Shown here: positions 56,677 to 64,000 of the stretch, one piece after another
How positions within the stretch are numbered: position 1 is the stretch's first letter
Layout of the letters: each line of letters starts with the position of its first letter
From: Rhodoferax sp. BLA1
GTDB taxonomy: Bacteria > Pseudomonadota > Gammaproteobacteria > Burkholderiales > Burkholderiaceae_C
Assembly (NCBI RefSeq): GCF_013416775.1
Contig: NZ_SZVI01000009.1
Location: 1 to 64,000 of the forward strand
Length of the DNA stretch: 64,000 bases
Direction of reading: 5' to 3'
Notes under the pieces: model-generated
Database searches by the model: none
What the model was told of the DNA's origin: nothing
The model's input: only the letters and a program-made list of their open reading frames with translations
Program-made: the position numbers and the translations under genes

Positions 56677-57432
56677 TTAATTGCGAACATCAGCCACTGC
56701 TTGCTCACCAAAGTCCTTGCGACTCAGAAAAGCCAAGACCCGTGCCGCTGCGTCCTCGGCGCTGGTGAGTTGGTCGTTTGTTTTGAGCTGCGCAAAGTTG
56801 ACCTGGTCGGGGAACAGGACCGGACTGGCGCTGCGCAGTTGTACCTGCATATCGGTGTCAATCACACCCGGGGCCAGAGAACAGACTTTGGCGCCGTTGG
56901 GTAGACCGGCTTCATCCAGCGCCAGGCAGCGGGTGAAGTGGTCCAGCCCGGCCTTGGCAGCGCAATACGCAGACTGCGAGGCCATGGGCCGCCGCCCCAG
57001 ACCCGAGGAGATGTTCAGCACCCGGCGAAGTGTTTTCCAGGAACGGGTGCTGGCCAGAAAGGCGGCCGTCAACACCATCGGTGCTTCCAGACCAACACGC
57101 AGGGCCTGAGCCAGATCCGCAGGTTCGGAATCAGACAGCGGCACCAGGGGAGGAATCACACCCGCGTTGTTGATCAGGGTGGCACTGGCGATGGTATCGG
57201 GGTCCTGGGTCGCCAGCCAAAGCTTGAGCTGTTCAGCGGCGGGTATGGGGTCTGCCAGGTCAGTCACATACTGGGTCAATGCGGCGCCGCGTTGCTGGGC
57301 TGTGTTCGCCAGATGGGCGGACCTGCTGCGCGAGATACACAACAGCGCATGCTGTGGCGCCAACAATTGTTCTGCCAGGCAAAAGCCCATGCCACGTGAA
57401 GCTCCGGTGACGATGAAAAGATGGGTTGTCAT
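56677..57432 (-). CDS. Short-chain dehydrogenase/reductase
   Basis: 251 residues, Rossmann fold. Cofactor motif TGASRGMG (9-16), NNAG (88-91), catalytic Ser142/Ser143, Tyr156 and Lys160 (SAYCAAK). The Arg after TGAS and SRSRS at the end of strand 2 favour NADP(H). It resembles sepiapterin-reductase/benzil-reductase-like SDRs, but the substrate is unknown. Ends 111 bp upstream of the thiolase start on the same strand. Confidence 0.88.
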   Translation of the reverse strand: MTTHLFIVTGASRGMGFCLAEQLLAPQHALLCISRSRSAHLANTAQQRGAALTQYVTDLADPIPAAEQLKLWLATQDPDTIASATLINNAGVIPPLVPLSDSEPADLAQALRVGLEAPMVLTAAFLASTRSWKTLRRVLNISSGLGRRPMASQSAYCAAKAGLDHFTRCLALDEAGLPNGAKVCSLAPGVIDTDMQVQLRSASPVLFPDQVNFAQLKTNDQLTSAEDAAARVLAFLSRKDFGEQAVADVRN

Positions 57433-57524
57433 AGGTCGATGTGTTGATAGGTGTCAATGGACAGGTGTTCTTGCCGCCTATCATTGACGATAAGCAAGGC
57501 CTTTGTTTTGACCAGGAGAAAAAA

Positions 57525-57842
57525 ATGCTAGTCCAAATTCATACCGACAACCACATTGAAGGCACAGACGCTTTGGCGCAGTGGGCCAGCAGCAGCATCC
57601 AGGCTGCTTTGGCACGGTTCAGCGGCCAGATCACACGGGTGGAAGTGCATCTGAGTGATGAAAACGCGGGCAAGAAAAACACACAGGAAAGTATCCAGTG
57701 CACCATGGAGGCCCGTCTGGAAGGCCATCAACCCCTGGTGTTGAAACACCAGGGTGCCAATTTGAACCAGGCCATTGAAGGGGCCACAGAAAAAATGGGC
57801 CGTCTGATCGACGGCACGCTGGGCAAAACCGCTCGCAGCTGA
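57525..57842 (+). CDS. HPF/RaiA-family ribosome-associated protein
   Basis: 105 residues from the ATG at 57525 (CAGGAGAAAAAA upstream). The fold marker IQAALARFSGQITRVEVHLSDENAGK and a TMEARLEG strand fit the S30AE/RaiA family. This short form lacks the C-terminal dimerisation domain of long HPF. Likely binds the ribosome in stress or slow growth, though this diverged subfamily is not well characterised. Divergent from the SDR gene; its stop is 2 bp from that of rluA. Confidence 0.83.
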   Translation: MLVQIHTDNHIEGTDALAQWASSSIQAALARFSGQITRVEVHLSDENAGKKNTQESIQCTMEARLEGHQPLVLKHQGANLNQAIEGATEKMGRLIDGTLGKTARS

Positions 57843-57843
57843 G

Positions 57844-58509
57844 CTAAAAAGGTGCCGGGCTTAACCACCGCATCGGTTGTTTACTGACGGGATGGATCAA
57901 GCCCAGTTCGGTGGCGTGTAAGAGCAAGCGGGGTGCTTTTGCCTGCACGTCGGGCGGGGCGTACAGTGTGTCGCCCAGGATCGGGTGCCCGATGGCTTTC
58001 AGGTGAACCCGCAGTTGGTGGGAGCGCCCGGTGAGGGGTTCCAGTCGCAAACGGCTGGTGCCAGAGCTTGGATCCTGCGACAGCACTTGCCAGCGTGTCT
58101 GGCTTGGTTTGCCCAATTGGGCATCGATCACCCGCAGCGGGCGATGGGGCCAGTCCAGCGCGATGGGCAAATTGATCTCCTGCCACAGCCCCTCATCTTG
58201 CTGGCCCTGCGGTTGCAGCAGCCCGTCCACCACGGCCTCATACCGCTTATGCACTGCGCGACTGGCAAAAGCGTCATTCAACAAGCGCTGTGCCGCAGCG
58301 CCCCGCGCCATCAGCATCAAGCCCGATGTCGCCATATCCAGTCGATGAACAATGCTCGCATCAGCATAACAAGCTTGAACGCGTGAGGACAGGCAGTCTT
58401 GTTTGTCTTCACCCCGACCTGGCACACTCAGCAAGCCCGACGGCTTGTTCAGCACCAACAAGCTGTCGTCCTCGTACACCACCAATAGGTCAGCTAACTC
58501 AGGCGCCAA
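57844..58509 (-). CDS. RluA-family RNA pseudouridine synthase
   Basis: 221 residues. The catalytic motif HRLDMATSGLM holds Asp58. RLEPLTGRSHQLRVHL and GHPILGDTLYA also fit. No S4 domain is present, so it resembles RluA itself (23S rRNA and tRNA target in E. coli), but the target cannot be told. Its first 11 bases overlap the end of the hybrid kinase gene, so the two are co-transcribed. Confidence 0.92.
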   Translation of the reverse strand: MAPELADLLVVYEDDSLLVLNKPSGLLSVPGRGEDKQDCLSSRVQACYADASIVHRLDMATSGLMLMARGAAAQRLLNDAFASRAVHKRYEAVVDGLLQPQGQQDEGLWQEINLPIALDWPHRPLRVIDAQLGKPSQTRWQVLSQDPSSGTSRLRLEPLTGRSHQLRVHLKAIGHPILGDTLYAPPDVQAKAPRLLLHATELGLIHPVSKQPMRWLSPAPF

Positions 58510-60661
58510 AACGAGCTTCAGTCAGAAGTTTTTGAACCGTGTCACAGAGTTCTTCGATGTCATTGGGCTTGTGGATCAAGGCCCTGGCGCCAGCGGCCAG
58601 CGCATCACGCTCAATTTCCGGCGTCACGTAGCCTGATGCCAAGGCCATGGGCAACTTGGGCAAGAGCAAAGCGACATCCCGAATCAGATCCACACCACTG
58701 TAACCAGGCATGTTGTAGTCTGTCACCAGCAGATCGGCCTGCTTGGGGTCTGAGCGCAAGGCTTCCAGAGCAATTTTGGGATTGGTGAAGGTGCTCACCA
58801 CATAACCGCGACGGGTAAGCAAGCGGCGAACCAGAAAAACCAGCGCCTCATCGTCATCCACATACATGACCTTTTGACCGCTACCAGCCGCTGGACTGGC
58901 CGCCGCTGGCGGCGCGGCCAGGGCCACTGCCTTGAGCTGAGCCGCCTCTGCGGGAACCGGGAAATAAAGGGTGAAGGTACTGCCGCTGCCAAGTGTGCTT
59001 TGCACACGCACGCTGCCCTGATGGGCGCGCATGATGCCGTGCACCACAGACAGCCCCAACCCCGTGCCTTGGCCCACCGGTTTGGTGGTGAAAAATGGCT
59101 CAAAAACACGCTGCAAAATGGCCTCGGACATACCTGCGCCGGTGTCGCTGACGGTGAGTTTGATGTGTTGCCCACGCAGGCCACTGCGGCGCTCGGACGG
59201 GTCGGTCAGGCTGCGCAGGCTGTAGCCCAACTCCACCCGTATCGTGCCTTTGCGTTTGCCAATGGCATAAATGGCGTTGGTGCACAAGTTGAGCAACACC
59301 TGCTCGATTTGTGTGGCGTCTGCCATCACCGCCGGGGTGTCGGGGTCGATGTCCATGATCAGATCGACCTGCGGCGGCAGCGTGACCTTCAGCAGCCTGG
59401 CTGTTTCCACCACCACCTCGGCCAGTTGCAAAGGCACGCGGTGCGGCGGTTCATTGCGGCTGAAGGTCAGAATCTGCCTGACCAGGTCGCGCGCGCGCCG
59501 ACCCGCCTTGTCGATCTCCATCAGGCTGGTGCTGACCGACGCATCGAGTTGTGCATCTTCGCGCGCCAGTTCCACATTGCCCAAAATGGCGCTGATGATG
59601 TTGTTGAAATCGTGGGCAATCCCGCCAGCCATCGTACCGATGGCCTGCATCTTTTGGGATTCGCGCAGCTGCGACTCCAGTGCGGTACGGTGCGCCTCCA
59701 TCTTTTTTTGTGCGGTCAGGTCCCGGGCAAACAGGGTGACGATGTCACCATCGGGCTGGTGGTCAAACGACAGGCTGATGTCCAGCGGAACGGTATCACC
59801 CTCGGTCGTGACGCCTGACATCTCACCCAACTGGGCATGGCTGGTGATGTCGCTGTAAGACAGGGCGCGCACCGCATCGGGCAAAAACGTCACCAGCAGC
59901 TTGCCAATTGCCTGCTCGGCCGGGCAATGAAACAGCGTGGCAGCGGTCGGGTTAAACACGATGATGCGCTGGTTGCGGTCCACACAAATGATGGCATCCA
60001 GCGACGAGTTGATGATGGCCGCCAGGTGTGTCTTGCTTTGCAGCAACTCGGTGTTGCGCTGTTGCAGGGTGGCCGCACTGGCCTGCAAGGCGCTGCGCTG
60101 GGCCAGCAAGGGGCCCTGGTCAATGATGGCGCAGATAAAAACCGTGCGCTCGTCCTGGTTGGTGTCAATGCGCGAGATGTGCAGATCACCGGTGATGGTG
60201 CCGTTGGAGCCACCTGCAAACATCAGCTCATTGAGCTCACAGGCCCCGTCGATTCTGGCGGTGGCAAAGCCTTTTTGCATCAGGTCCAGGTCATTGGCAG
60301 ACACCAGGGGCTGAAAGTAGGTCAGTGGTGGATCGCTCTCGACCGGGCGCAACAAGGCCAGCGCGCGGGCGTTGTTCTCCAGAATCTGGCCACTGTCATC
60401 CACCACCATCAGAGCCAGTGGCACATTGGAAAACAATGAGACAAAACGCTCGTAGGCGTCTTCGGCCGCACTCTGGCTAAAGCGCAGGGCTCGGTTCTGG
60501 ATCTCCAACTCTGACTGGTAGTGGCGCAAGTCATCGACCAGGCGCGCTGTGGACACACTGGCGCCCGCTGGAACCAGTCGCCGCTCGGGGCCACCCAGCC
60601 GTTTTTTGATCGGCAATACCTCACCGCTCGCGCGCCAGCGCCCTCGCAAAGGTTTTCTCAT
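58499..60661 (-). CDS. Hybrid sensor histidine kinase with two PAS domains and a receiver
   Basis: 720 residues, no membrane segment. PAS 1 about 70-185, PAS 2 about 208-320, HisKA with His350 (MAGGIAHDFNNIISAI), HATPase about 440-575 (LNLCTNAIYAI, DTGAGMSE, GQGTGLGLSVV), and a C-terminal receiver with Asp648 (LLVTDYNMPG). The partner regulator is not adjacent. The signal is unknown; cytoplasmic PAS domains suggest redox, small-molecule or energy sensing. Coupled to rluA. Confidence 0.92.
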   Translation of the reverse strand: MRKPLRGRWRASGEVLPIKKRLGGPERRLVPAGASVSTARLVDDLRHYQSELEIQNRALRFSQSAAEDAYERFVSLFSNVPLALMVVDDSGQILENNARALALLRPVESDPPLTYFQPLVSANDLDLMQKGFATARIDGACELNELMFAGGSNGTITGDLHISRIDTNQDERTVFICAIIDQGPLLAQRSALQASAATLQQRNTELLQSKTHLAAIINSSLDAIICVDRNQRIIVFNPTAATLFHCPAEQAIGKLLVTFLPDAVRALSYSDITSHAQLGEMSGVTTEGDTVPLDISLSFDHQPDGDIVTLFARDLTAQKKMEAHRTALESQLRESQKMQAIGTMAGGIAHDFNNIISAILGNVELAREDAQLDASVSTSLMEIDKAGRRARDLVRQILTFSRNEPPHRVPLQLAEVVVETARLLKVTLPPQVDLIMDIDPDTPAVMADATQIEQVLLNLCTNAIYAIGKRKGTIRVELGYSLRSLTDPSERRSGLRGQHIKLTVSDTGAGMSEAILQRVFEPFFTTKPVGQGTGLGLSVVHGIMRAHQGSVRVQSTLGSGSTFTLYFPVPAEAAQLKAVALAAPPAAASPAAGSGQKVMYVDDDEALVFLVRRLLTRRGYVVSTFTNPKIALEALRSDPKQADLLVTDYNMPGYSGVDLIRDVALLLPKLPMALASGYVTPEIERDALAAGARALIHKPNDIEELCDTVQKLLTEARFGA

Positions 60662-60724
60662 AAGCCCTCAGATGTTGACAGCCAGCGCATTCTGTCAGCC
60701 ACCAATCACCGCCTCATGACACGA

Positions 60725-60871
60725 TCAACGTGGCGCGTTTTTGAGTTTGCCCCGCACCGGCACCACCGTCACCACAGTGGGACGCACCGCGTCGGCAGAC
60801 ACCGGCTTGGGTGGTGAGGTGTCTTTTTTGGGCTTTTTAACCATTTTGTTGCTTTGTTGACCTTTGGCCAT
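60725..60871 (-). CDS. Small basic protein (48 residues), unknown function
   Basis: ATG at 60871 with AGGAGAACATC upstream; stop at 60725-60727. It begins MAKGQQSNKMVKKPKKDTSP, then a Pro/Val-rich half ending KLKNAPR. Eleven Lys/Arg in 48 residues, and no acidic cluster, suggest a nucleic-acid or ribosome contact. I recall similar MAKGQ-type small proteins in other Betaproteobacteria. It lies between ushA and the hybrid kinase on the same strand. Confidence 0.72.
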   Translation of the reverse strand: MAKGQQSNKMVKKPKKDTSPPKPVSADAVRPTVVTVVPVRGKLKNAPR

Positions 60872-60925
60872 GATGTTCTCCTGGGTAAAAAAGCCTGCAC
60901 GCCGGTGTGGCGCGCAGTGTTTGGA

Positions 60926-62560
60926 TTATCGGCGTACCACAGCGGTACCCGGCTCAAAGTCGGCGACTTTCAAGGGGCTGTTTTTGCTGATGAAGGCTCG
61001 CAAGACATCGGCATCCACAAAGCCGGTGTTGACAAAACTTGGGTGAGCACTGAGCTTGGGGTAACCGTCACCGCCGCTGGCCTGGAAGTTATTGATCGCC
61101 AAGCGGTAGGTTTTGCCTGGCTGTAAAGCCTGGCCTGCCACCCGCACCTTGCTGGCCTGGTCGGCAGCTACTTCCAGTTCCACCCCGGCAAATTGGGGGA
61201 AAGCACCGGAGTCGGGTGTCATTTTTGCAGCGGCATGCAGGTAGTCAGTGAGTTCCTGGCCAGTCAGGTCCACAGTGCACACGGTGTTGCCAAAAGGATG
61301 GACTTTGAGCACGTCTTTGTAGCTGATGGCGCCCGCCGCAATGGCGTCACGCACACCACCGGCGTTGACGATGGCCAGATCGGAGCTGGTTTTGTCCATC
61401 ATGGCGCGACCAATCAGCACCCCCAGGTTGGTGGGCTGGCTGCGCACCAGCTTGCGGTCACCTTCCAGCCGCGCGTCGGTGGCACCGATCTGAACCTCGA
61501 GTTTGTCCTGGCCAAATTTCTGGTAAGGCGTCAACAGGGCCAGCATCTCGGGGTTTTCGGCGATGGCGCTGGTGTAGTGCACCAGGGCGGTCTTGCCGTC
61601 GGCGGCTTTGACGGGTTTCTTCAGGTTGATGGGGATGAGGGTGTAGTTGACCAGTTTGAACTCACCATTGTGATACTCAAAGTCAGCGCGGCCCACGTAC
61701 TTGCCCCATTCATGGGCTTGCACAATCCAGGCGCCGTTCTGGCGGTCTGGTTGGCAGGCGGCGCCCGGCACATAGGCGCGGTCGAGCACATTCTCTGCCT
61801 TCATACACGCCGGGTTCTGGGTGTGACCACCCACCACCAGGTCAATGCCTGACACCGCGCGCGCCATCTCCACGTCGCCTGCGGCTTGGTTGCCGTGTTG
61901 GCCGTTTTCATAATGGCCCATGTGGGTGGCGGCAATCACCACGTCGGCCTGGCGGCGCAGCTCCGGCACCACCTTGCCTGCCTCCGTGATCGGGTTGCGG
62001 AAGTCCAGGCGCGCCACGTTCTCGGGCAGCACCATCTTGCGGGTGTCTTCGGTGGTCAGGCCCATCACGCCGACGCGCAGGCCACCCAGGTTAAACACCT
62101 TGTAGGCATCGAACATGCGTTGGCCGTTCTCGTAGATATTGGCCGAGAGCATGGGAAACTGCGCCAGGTCGCGTTGCATCTTGAGCACCGACAGGGGTTT
62201 GTCAAATTCGTGGTTGCCGACCGCCATGGCTTGGTAACCCAGCAGGTTCATGCCTTTGAAATCGGGCACAGCATCCTGCAGATCGGATTCTGGCACCCCG
62301 GTGTTGACGTCGCCGCCATCGAGCAACAAGGTGTAGCCACCTTGGGCCGCAACCTCACGGCGGATCTGATCCACCACGGTTTTGCGTGCCGCCATGCCGT
62401 ATTCACCATCGCTGTTGTGCCAGAAGTGGCCATGGTGGTCGTTGGTATGCATCACCGTCAGGCGATAGGTTTTGTCGCGTTCGGGCGCTTGTGAAGCGCA
62501 GCCTGACAAAGCCATCACAATAGCCACTGACAGATAAACCGGGTGTAATTTCAGAAACAT
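60926..62560 (-). CDS. ushA: UshA-like 5'-nucleotidase / UDP-sugar hydrolase lipoprotein
   Basis: 544 residues. Lipoprotein signal with LSGC, Cys21. Metallophosphatase domain: VMHTNDHHGHFW, LLDGGDVNTG, GNHEFDKP, THMGHYEN and GGHTQNP give the two-metal site. The C-terminal 5'-nucleotidase domain contains IVNAGGVRD and a substrate-stacking region NFQASGGDGY. Periplasmic breakdown of nucleotides or NAD for salvage is expected. The gene is single, with a dispersed palindrome upstream. Confidence 0.92.
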   Translation of the reverse strand: MFLKLHPVYLSVAIVMALSGCASQAPERDKTYRLTVMHTNDHHGHFWHNSDGEYGMAARKTVVDQIRREVAAQGGYTLLLDGGDVNTGVPESDLQDAVPDFKGMNLLGYQAMAVGNHEFDKPLSVLKMQRDLAQFPMLSANIYENGQRMFDAYKVFNLGGLRVGVMGLTTEDTRKMVLPENVARLDFRNPITEAGKVVPELRRQADVVIAATHMGHYENGQHGNQAAGDVEMARAVSGIDLVVGGHTQNPACMKAENVLDRAYVPGAACQPDRQNGAWIVQAHEWGKYVGRADFEYHNGEFKLVNYTLIPINLKKPVKAADGKTALVHYTSAIAENPEMLALLTPYQKFGQDKLEVQIGATDARLEGDRKLVRSQPTNLGVLIGRAMMDKTSSDLAIVNAGGVRDAIAAGAISYKDVLKVHPFGNTVCTVDLTGQELTDYLHAAAKMTPDSGAFPQFAGVELEVAADQASKVRVAGQALQPGKTYRLAINNFQASGGDGYPKLSAHPSFVNTGFVDADVLRAFISKNSPLKVADFEPGTAVVRR

Positions 62561-62600
62561 ACAACAACTCCTTGGGTGGATGATTCAGGTATAAAAAACG

Positions 62601-62640
62601 ACTCTAGCCCTTATAGATAAAGGGGGGTTAGGTATATAAA
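62601..62640. repeat. Dispersed palindrome, copy 9 (upstream of ushA)
   Basis: ACTCTAGCCCTTATAGATAAAGGGGGGTTAGGTATATAAAAG keeps the arms (AGCCCTTAT, ATAAAGGG) but a degraded TAGCTAT box. Confidence 0.6.
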
Positions 62641-62654
62641 AGATAGCGAAAGCA

Positions 62655-63200
62655 TCAAATGGCCTGGAGCTTTTGCAGCGCCAGTTCCAGAGTCTCTGTC
62701 TTCTTGGCAAAGCAGAAGCGGACCACCTGCTGGTCAAATCCGTTGCCATAAAACGCCGATAGCGGAATCGCTGCCACGCCAACTTCCGACGTCAGCCATT
62801 TGCAAAAGTCTGCTTCGGGCAAGTCATTGATCGCCGAAGTGTCCACCGACTGAAAGTAAGTGCCTTCACACGGCAGCAGCTTGAAACGGGTGTTGGCCAG
62901 GCCAGCGCGAAACAGGTCGCGTTTTTGCTGGTAGAAGTCCGACAAACCCAGGTACGGCGCCGGGTCGGCCATGTAGTGGGCCAGCGCGTATTGCACCGGG
63001 GTGTTGACGGTGAACACATTAAATTGATGCACCTTGCGAAACTCCGCCATCAGCGCTGCAGGTGCCGCCACATAACCCACCTTCCAACCGGTCACGTGGT
63101 AGGTTTTGCCAAAACTGGAGATCACAAACGCACGCTCAGCCAGTCCTGGGAAGCGGGCTGCGCTCTGATGCACTTGGTCATCAAACACCATATGTTCGTA
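62655..63200 (-). pseudogene. C-terminal part of a methionine-type aminotransferase
   Basis: From TAC-GAA-CAT (YEHMVFDD) onward the frame matches the second half of PLP fold-type I aminotransferases of the YbdL/methionine group. The PLP lysine sits in ISSFGKTYHVTGWKVGY; FTVNTPVQYALAHYM and GTYFQSVD follow, and the natural C-terminus is reached. The upstream half is missing; preceding codons (MINVYNELGYSC) are unrelated. The matching first half occurs on the opposite strand at 63492. Whether it is expressed is unknown. Confidence 0.82.
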
Positions 63201-63491
63201 TGCTATACGGAGCGTAACACTGCACGAGTATCCCAATTCGTTGTAAACATTGATCATTATGGCTAATCAAGTGTCTTGATACTAGATGGATGTTAAGCTG
63301 GGTGGTCTTCCATCTAGTGTATGTCACCCTCAAACCATCCATAGCTAACCCCCGGCGCTGCGCGCCGAACCCTCTACCCGACGGATGAGCTGCCGGTTTA
63401 TCAGACGACAGCAAATCATCCGATACGGCTTGCTGCCTAGACAGCTTCGATCACAATATATTCAGTGGCCCAGATGTAACAAGAGAACAAA
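63201..63491. other. Junction region between the two aminotransferase halves
   Basis: 291 bp without a convincing gene, more AT-rich than the surroundings in parts. It contains a perfect 10-bp inverted repeat, ACTAGATGGA (63281-63290) and TCCATCTAGT (63309-63318), and a GC-rich stem GGCGCTGCGCGCC (63353-63365). CGTAT-GCT-ATACG (63197-63209) straddles the edge of the left fragment. Confidence 0.5.
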
Positions 63492-64000
63492 CATGAGCAT
63501 TGAAGTTCGAACACCAACACTTATTACGAAATTACCCGATGTTGGCACAACTATTTTTACAGTAATGTCCGCGCTAGCCGCAGAAAAAGGCGCCGTCAAT
63601 CTGGGGCAAGGATTTCCGGACTTTGACTGTGATCCACTACTGATAGACGTGGTGGCTGACGCCATGAAGCAAGGCTTGAACCAGTACCCGCCCATGACCG
63701 GAGTATTGGTGTTGCGGGACGCCATCGCCTTGAAAATTGAAGCTTTGTATGGGCGCCACTACGAACCGGCCAGTGAGATCACCATCACGGCGGGCGCTAC
63801 ACAAGCCATCATCACGAGTATTCTGGCCGTGGTTCATGCGGGTGACGAAGTGATTGTGCTGGAGCCTTGCTACGACAGCTACGTACCCAATATCGTGTTA
63901 GCTGGCGGTGTAACGGTGCGTGTGCCATTGACGCCTGGCACGTTTCGGCCTGACTTTGACAAAATTTCAGCCGCAATTACCACCAAGACCCGCGCCATCA
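63492..64000 (+). CDS. Methionine-type aminotransferase, N-terminal half (runs off the window)
   Basis: 169 codons, open at the right edge. It starts MSIEVRTPTLITKLPDVGTT and continues ALAAEKGAVNLGQGFPDFD, QYPPMTGVLVLRDAIA, TITAGATQAI and EPCYDSYVPN, the first half of a fold-type I PLP aminotransferase of the YbdL group. The first 35 codons use more AT-rich codons than the rest. It may be a complete gene or the inverted first half of the pseudogene at 62655-63200; the window ends before this can be seen. Confidence 0.85.

Noticed and set aside
63197..63209. loxP-like recombination site
   Set aside because: TTCGTATGCTATACGG resembles part of loxP in wording only; arm length and spacer do not fit a tyrosine recombinase site.
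63281..63346. Integron attC site
   Set aside because: GTTAAGC occurs at 63292 and GCTAAC-like bases near 63340, but the order and spacing are wrong for R''/R' boxes and no integrase or cassette array is seen.

Overview
The window reads as a chromosomal segment of a denitrifying betaproteobacterium. The best guess is Comamonadaceae close to Rhodoferax. This rests on protein style, high GC with strong codon bias, the nar/nor/nas gene orders, and dispersed palindromic repeats of a type I associate with Rhodoferax and Polaromonas. No rRNA is present to test this. I saw no tRNA, CRISPR array, phage or plasmid origin.

Layout. 1-1.3 kb: end of a chemoreceptor, ridA and a bacteriohemerythrin. 1.3-6.4 kb: a four-subunit pyruvate:acceptor oxidoreductase operon plus a universal stress protein, behind a perfect FNR box. 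6.4-9.5 kb: a B12-dependent class II ribonucleotide reductase with two NrdR boxes spaced 31 bp. 9.6-18.3 kb: nitric oxide reduction. On the minus strand norC-norB-norQ-polyferredoxin-norD runs into a DNR-type Crp/Fnr regulator; on the plus strand nnrS-norE-norF diverges. The shared promoter region carries an FNR-like box inside a 20-bp inverted repeat. 18.3-19.7 kb: three small genes of little or no known function.

19.7-37.6 kb is one long minus-strand respiratory nitrate block. In transcription order it is narX-narL, narK1-narK2-narG-cupin-narH-narJ-narI-PPIase, a conserved unknown, then the molybdenum cofactor genes moaA-mobA-moeA. A near-consensus NarL 7-2-7 site lies ahead of narK1. 37.7-39.9 kb holds an IS3 transposase remnant and a chemoreceptor.

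39.9-51.1 kb is nitrate assimilation, all on the minus strand: nasT (ANTAR antiterminator), a leader with a strong intrinsic terminator, nrtA-nrtB-nrtC, nirB-nirD, nasA and a ybiB/trpD2-like gene. 51.4-54.2 kb has a proton-pumping pyrophosphatase divergent from soluble pyrophosphatase. 54.4-62.6 kb is general metabolism and regulation: FAH-family hydrolase, thiolase, SDR, RaiA/HPF, RluA, hybrid kinase, a 48-residue basic protein and UshA-like nucleotidase. At the right edge a methionine-type aminotransferase appears as two halves in opposite orientations, suggesting an inversion or duplication.

How it fits together: NarK imports nitrate, NarGHI reduces it (needing the cofactor genes next door), and NO is removed by cNor with its maturation factors. 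NarXL, FNR/DNR-type sites and NasT provide nitrate, oxygen/NO and nitrogen control. No nirS, nirK or nosZ is inside the window, so the rest of denitrification must lie elsewhere if present. The most notable oddities are the cupin gene between narG and narH, the nor-nnrS operator region, the nas leader, repeats read as protein, and the split aminotransferase.
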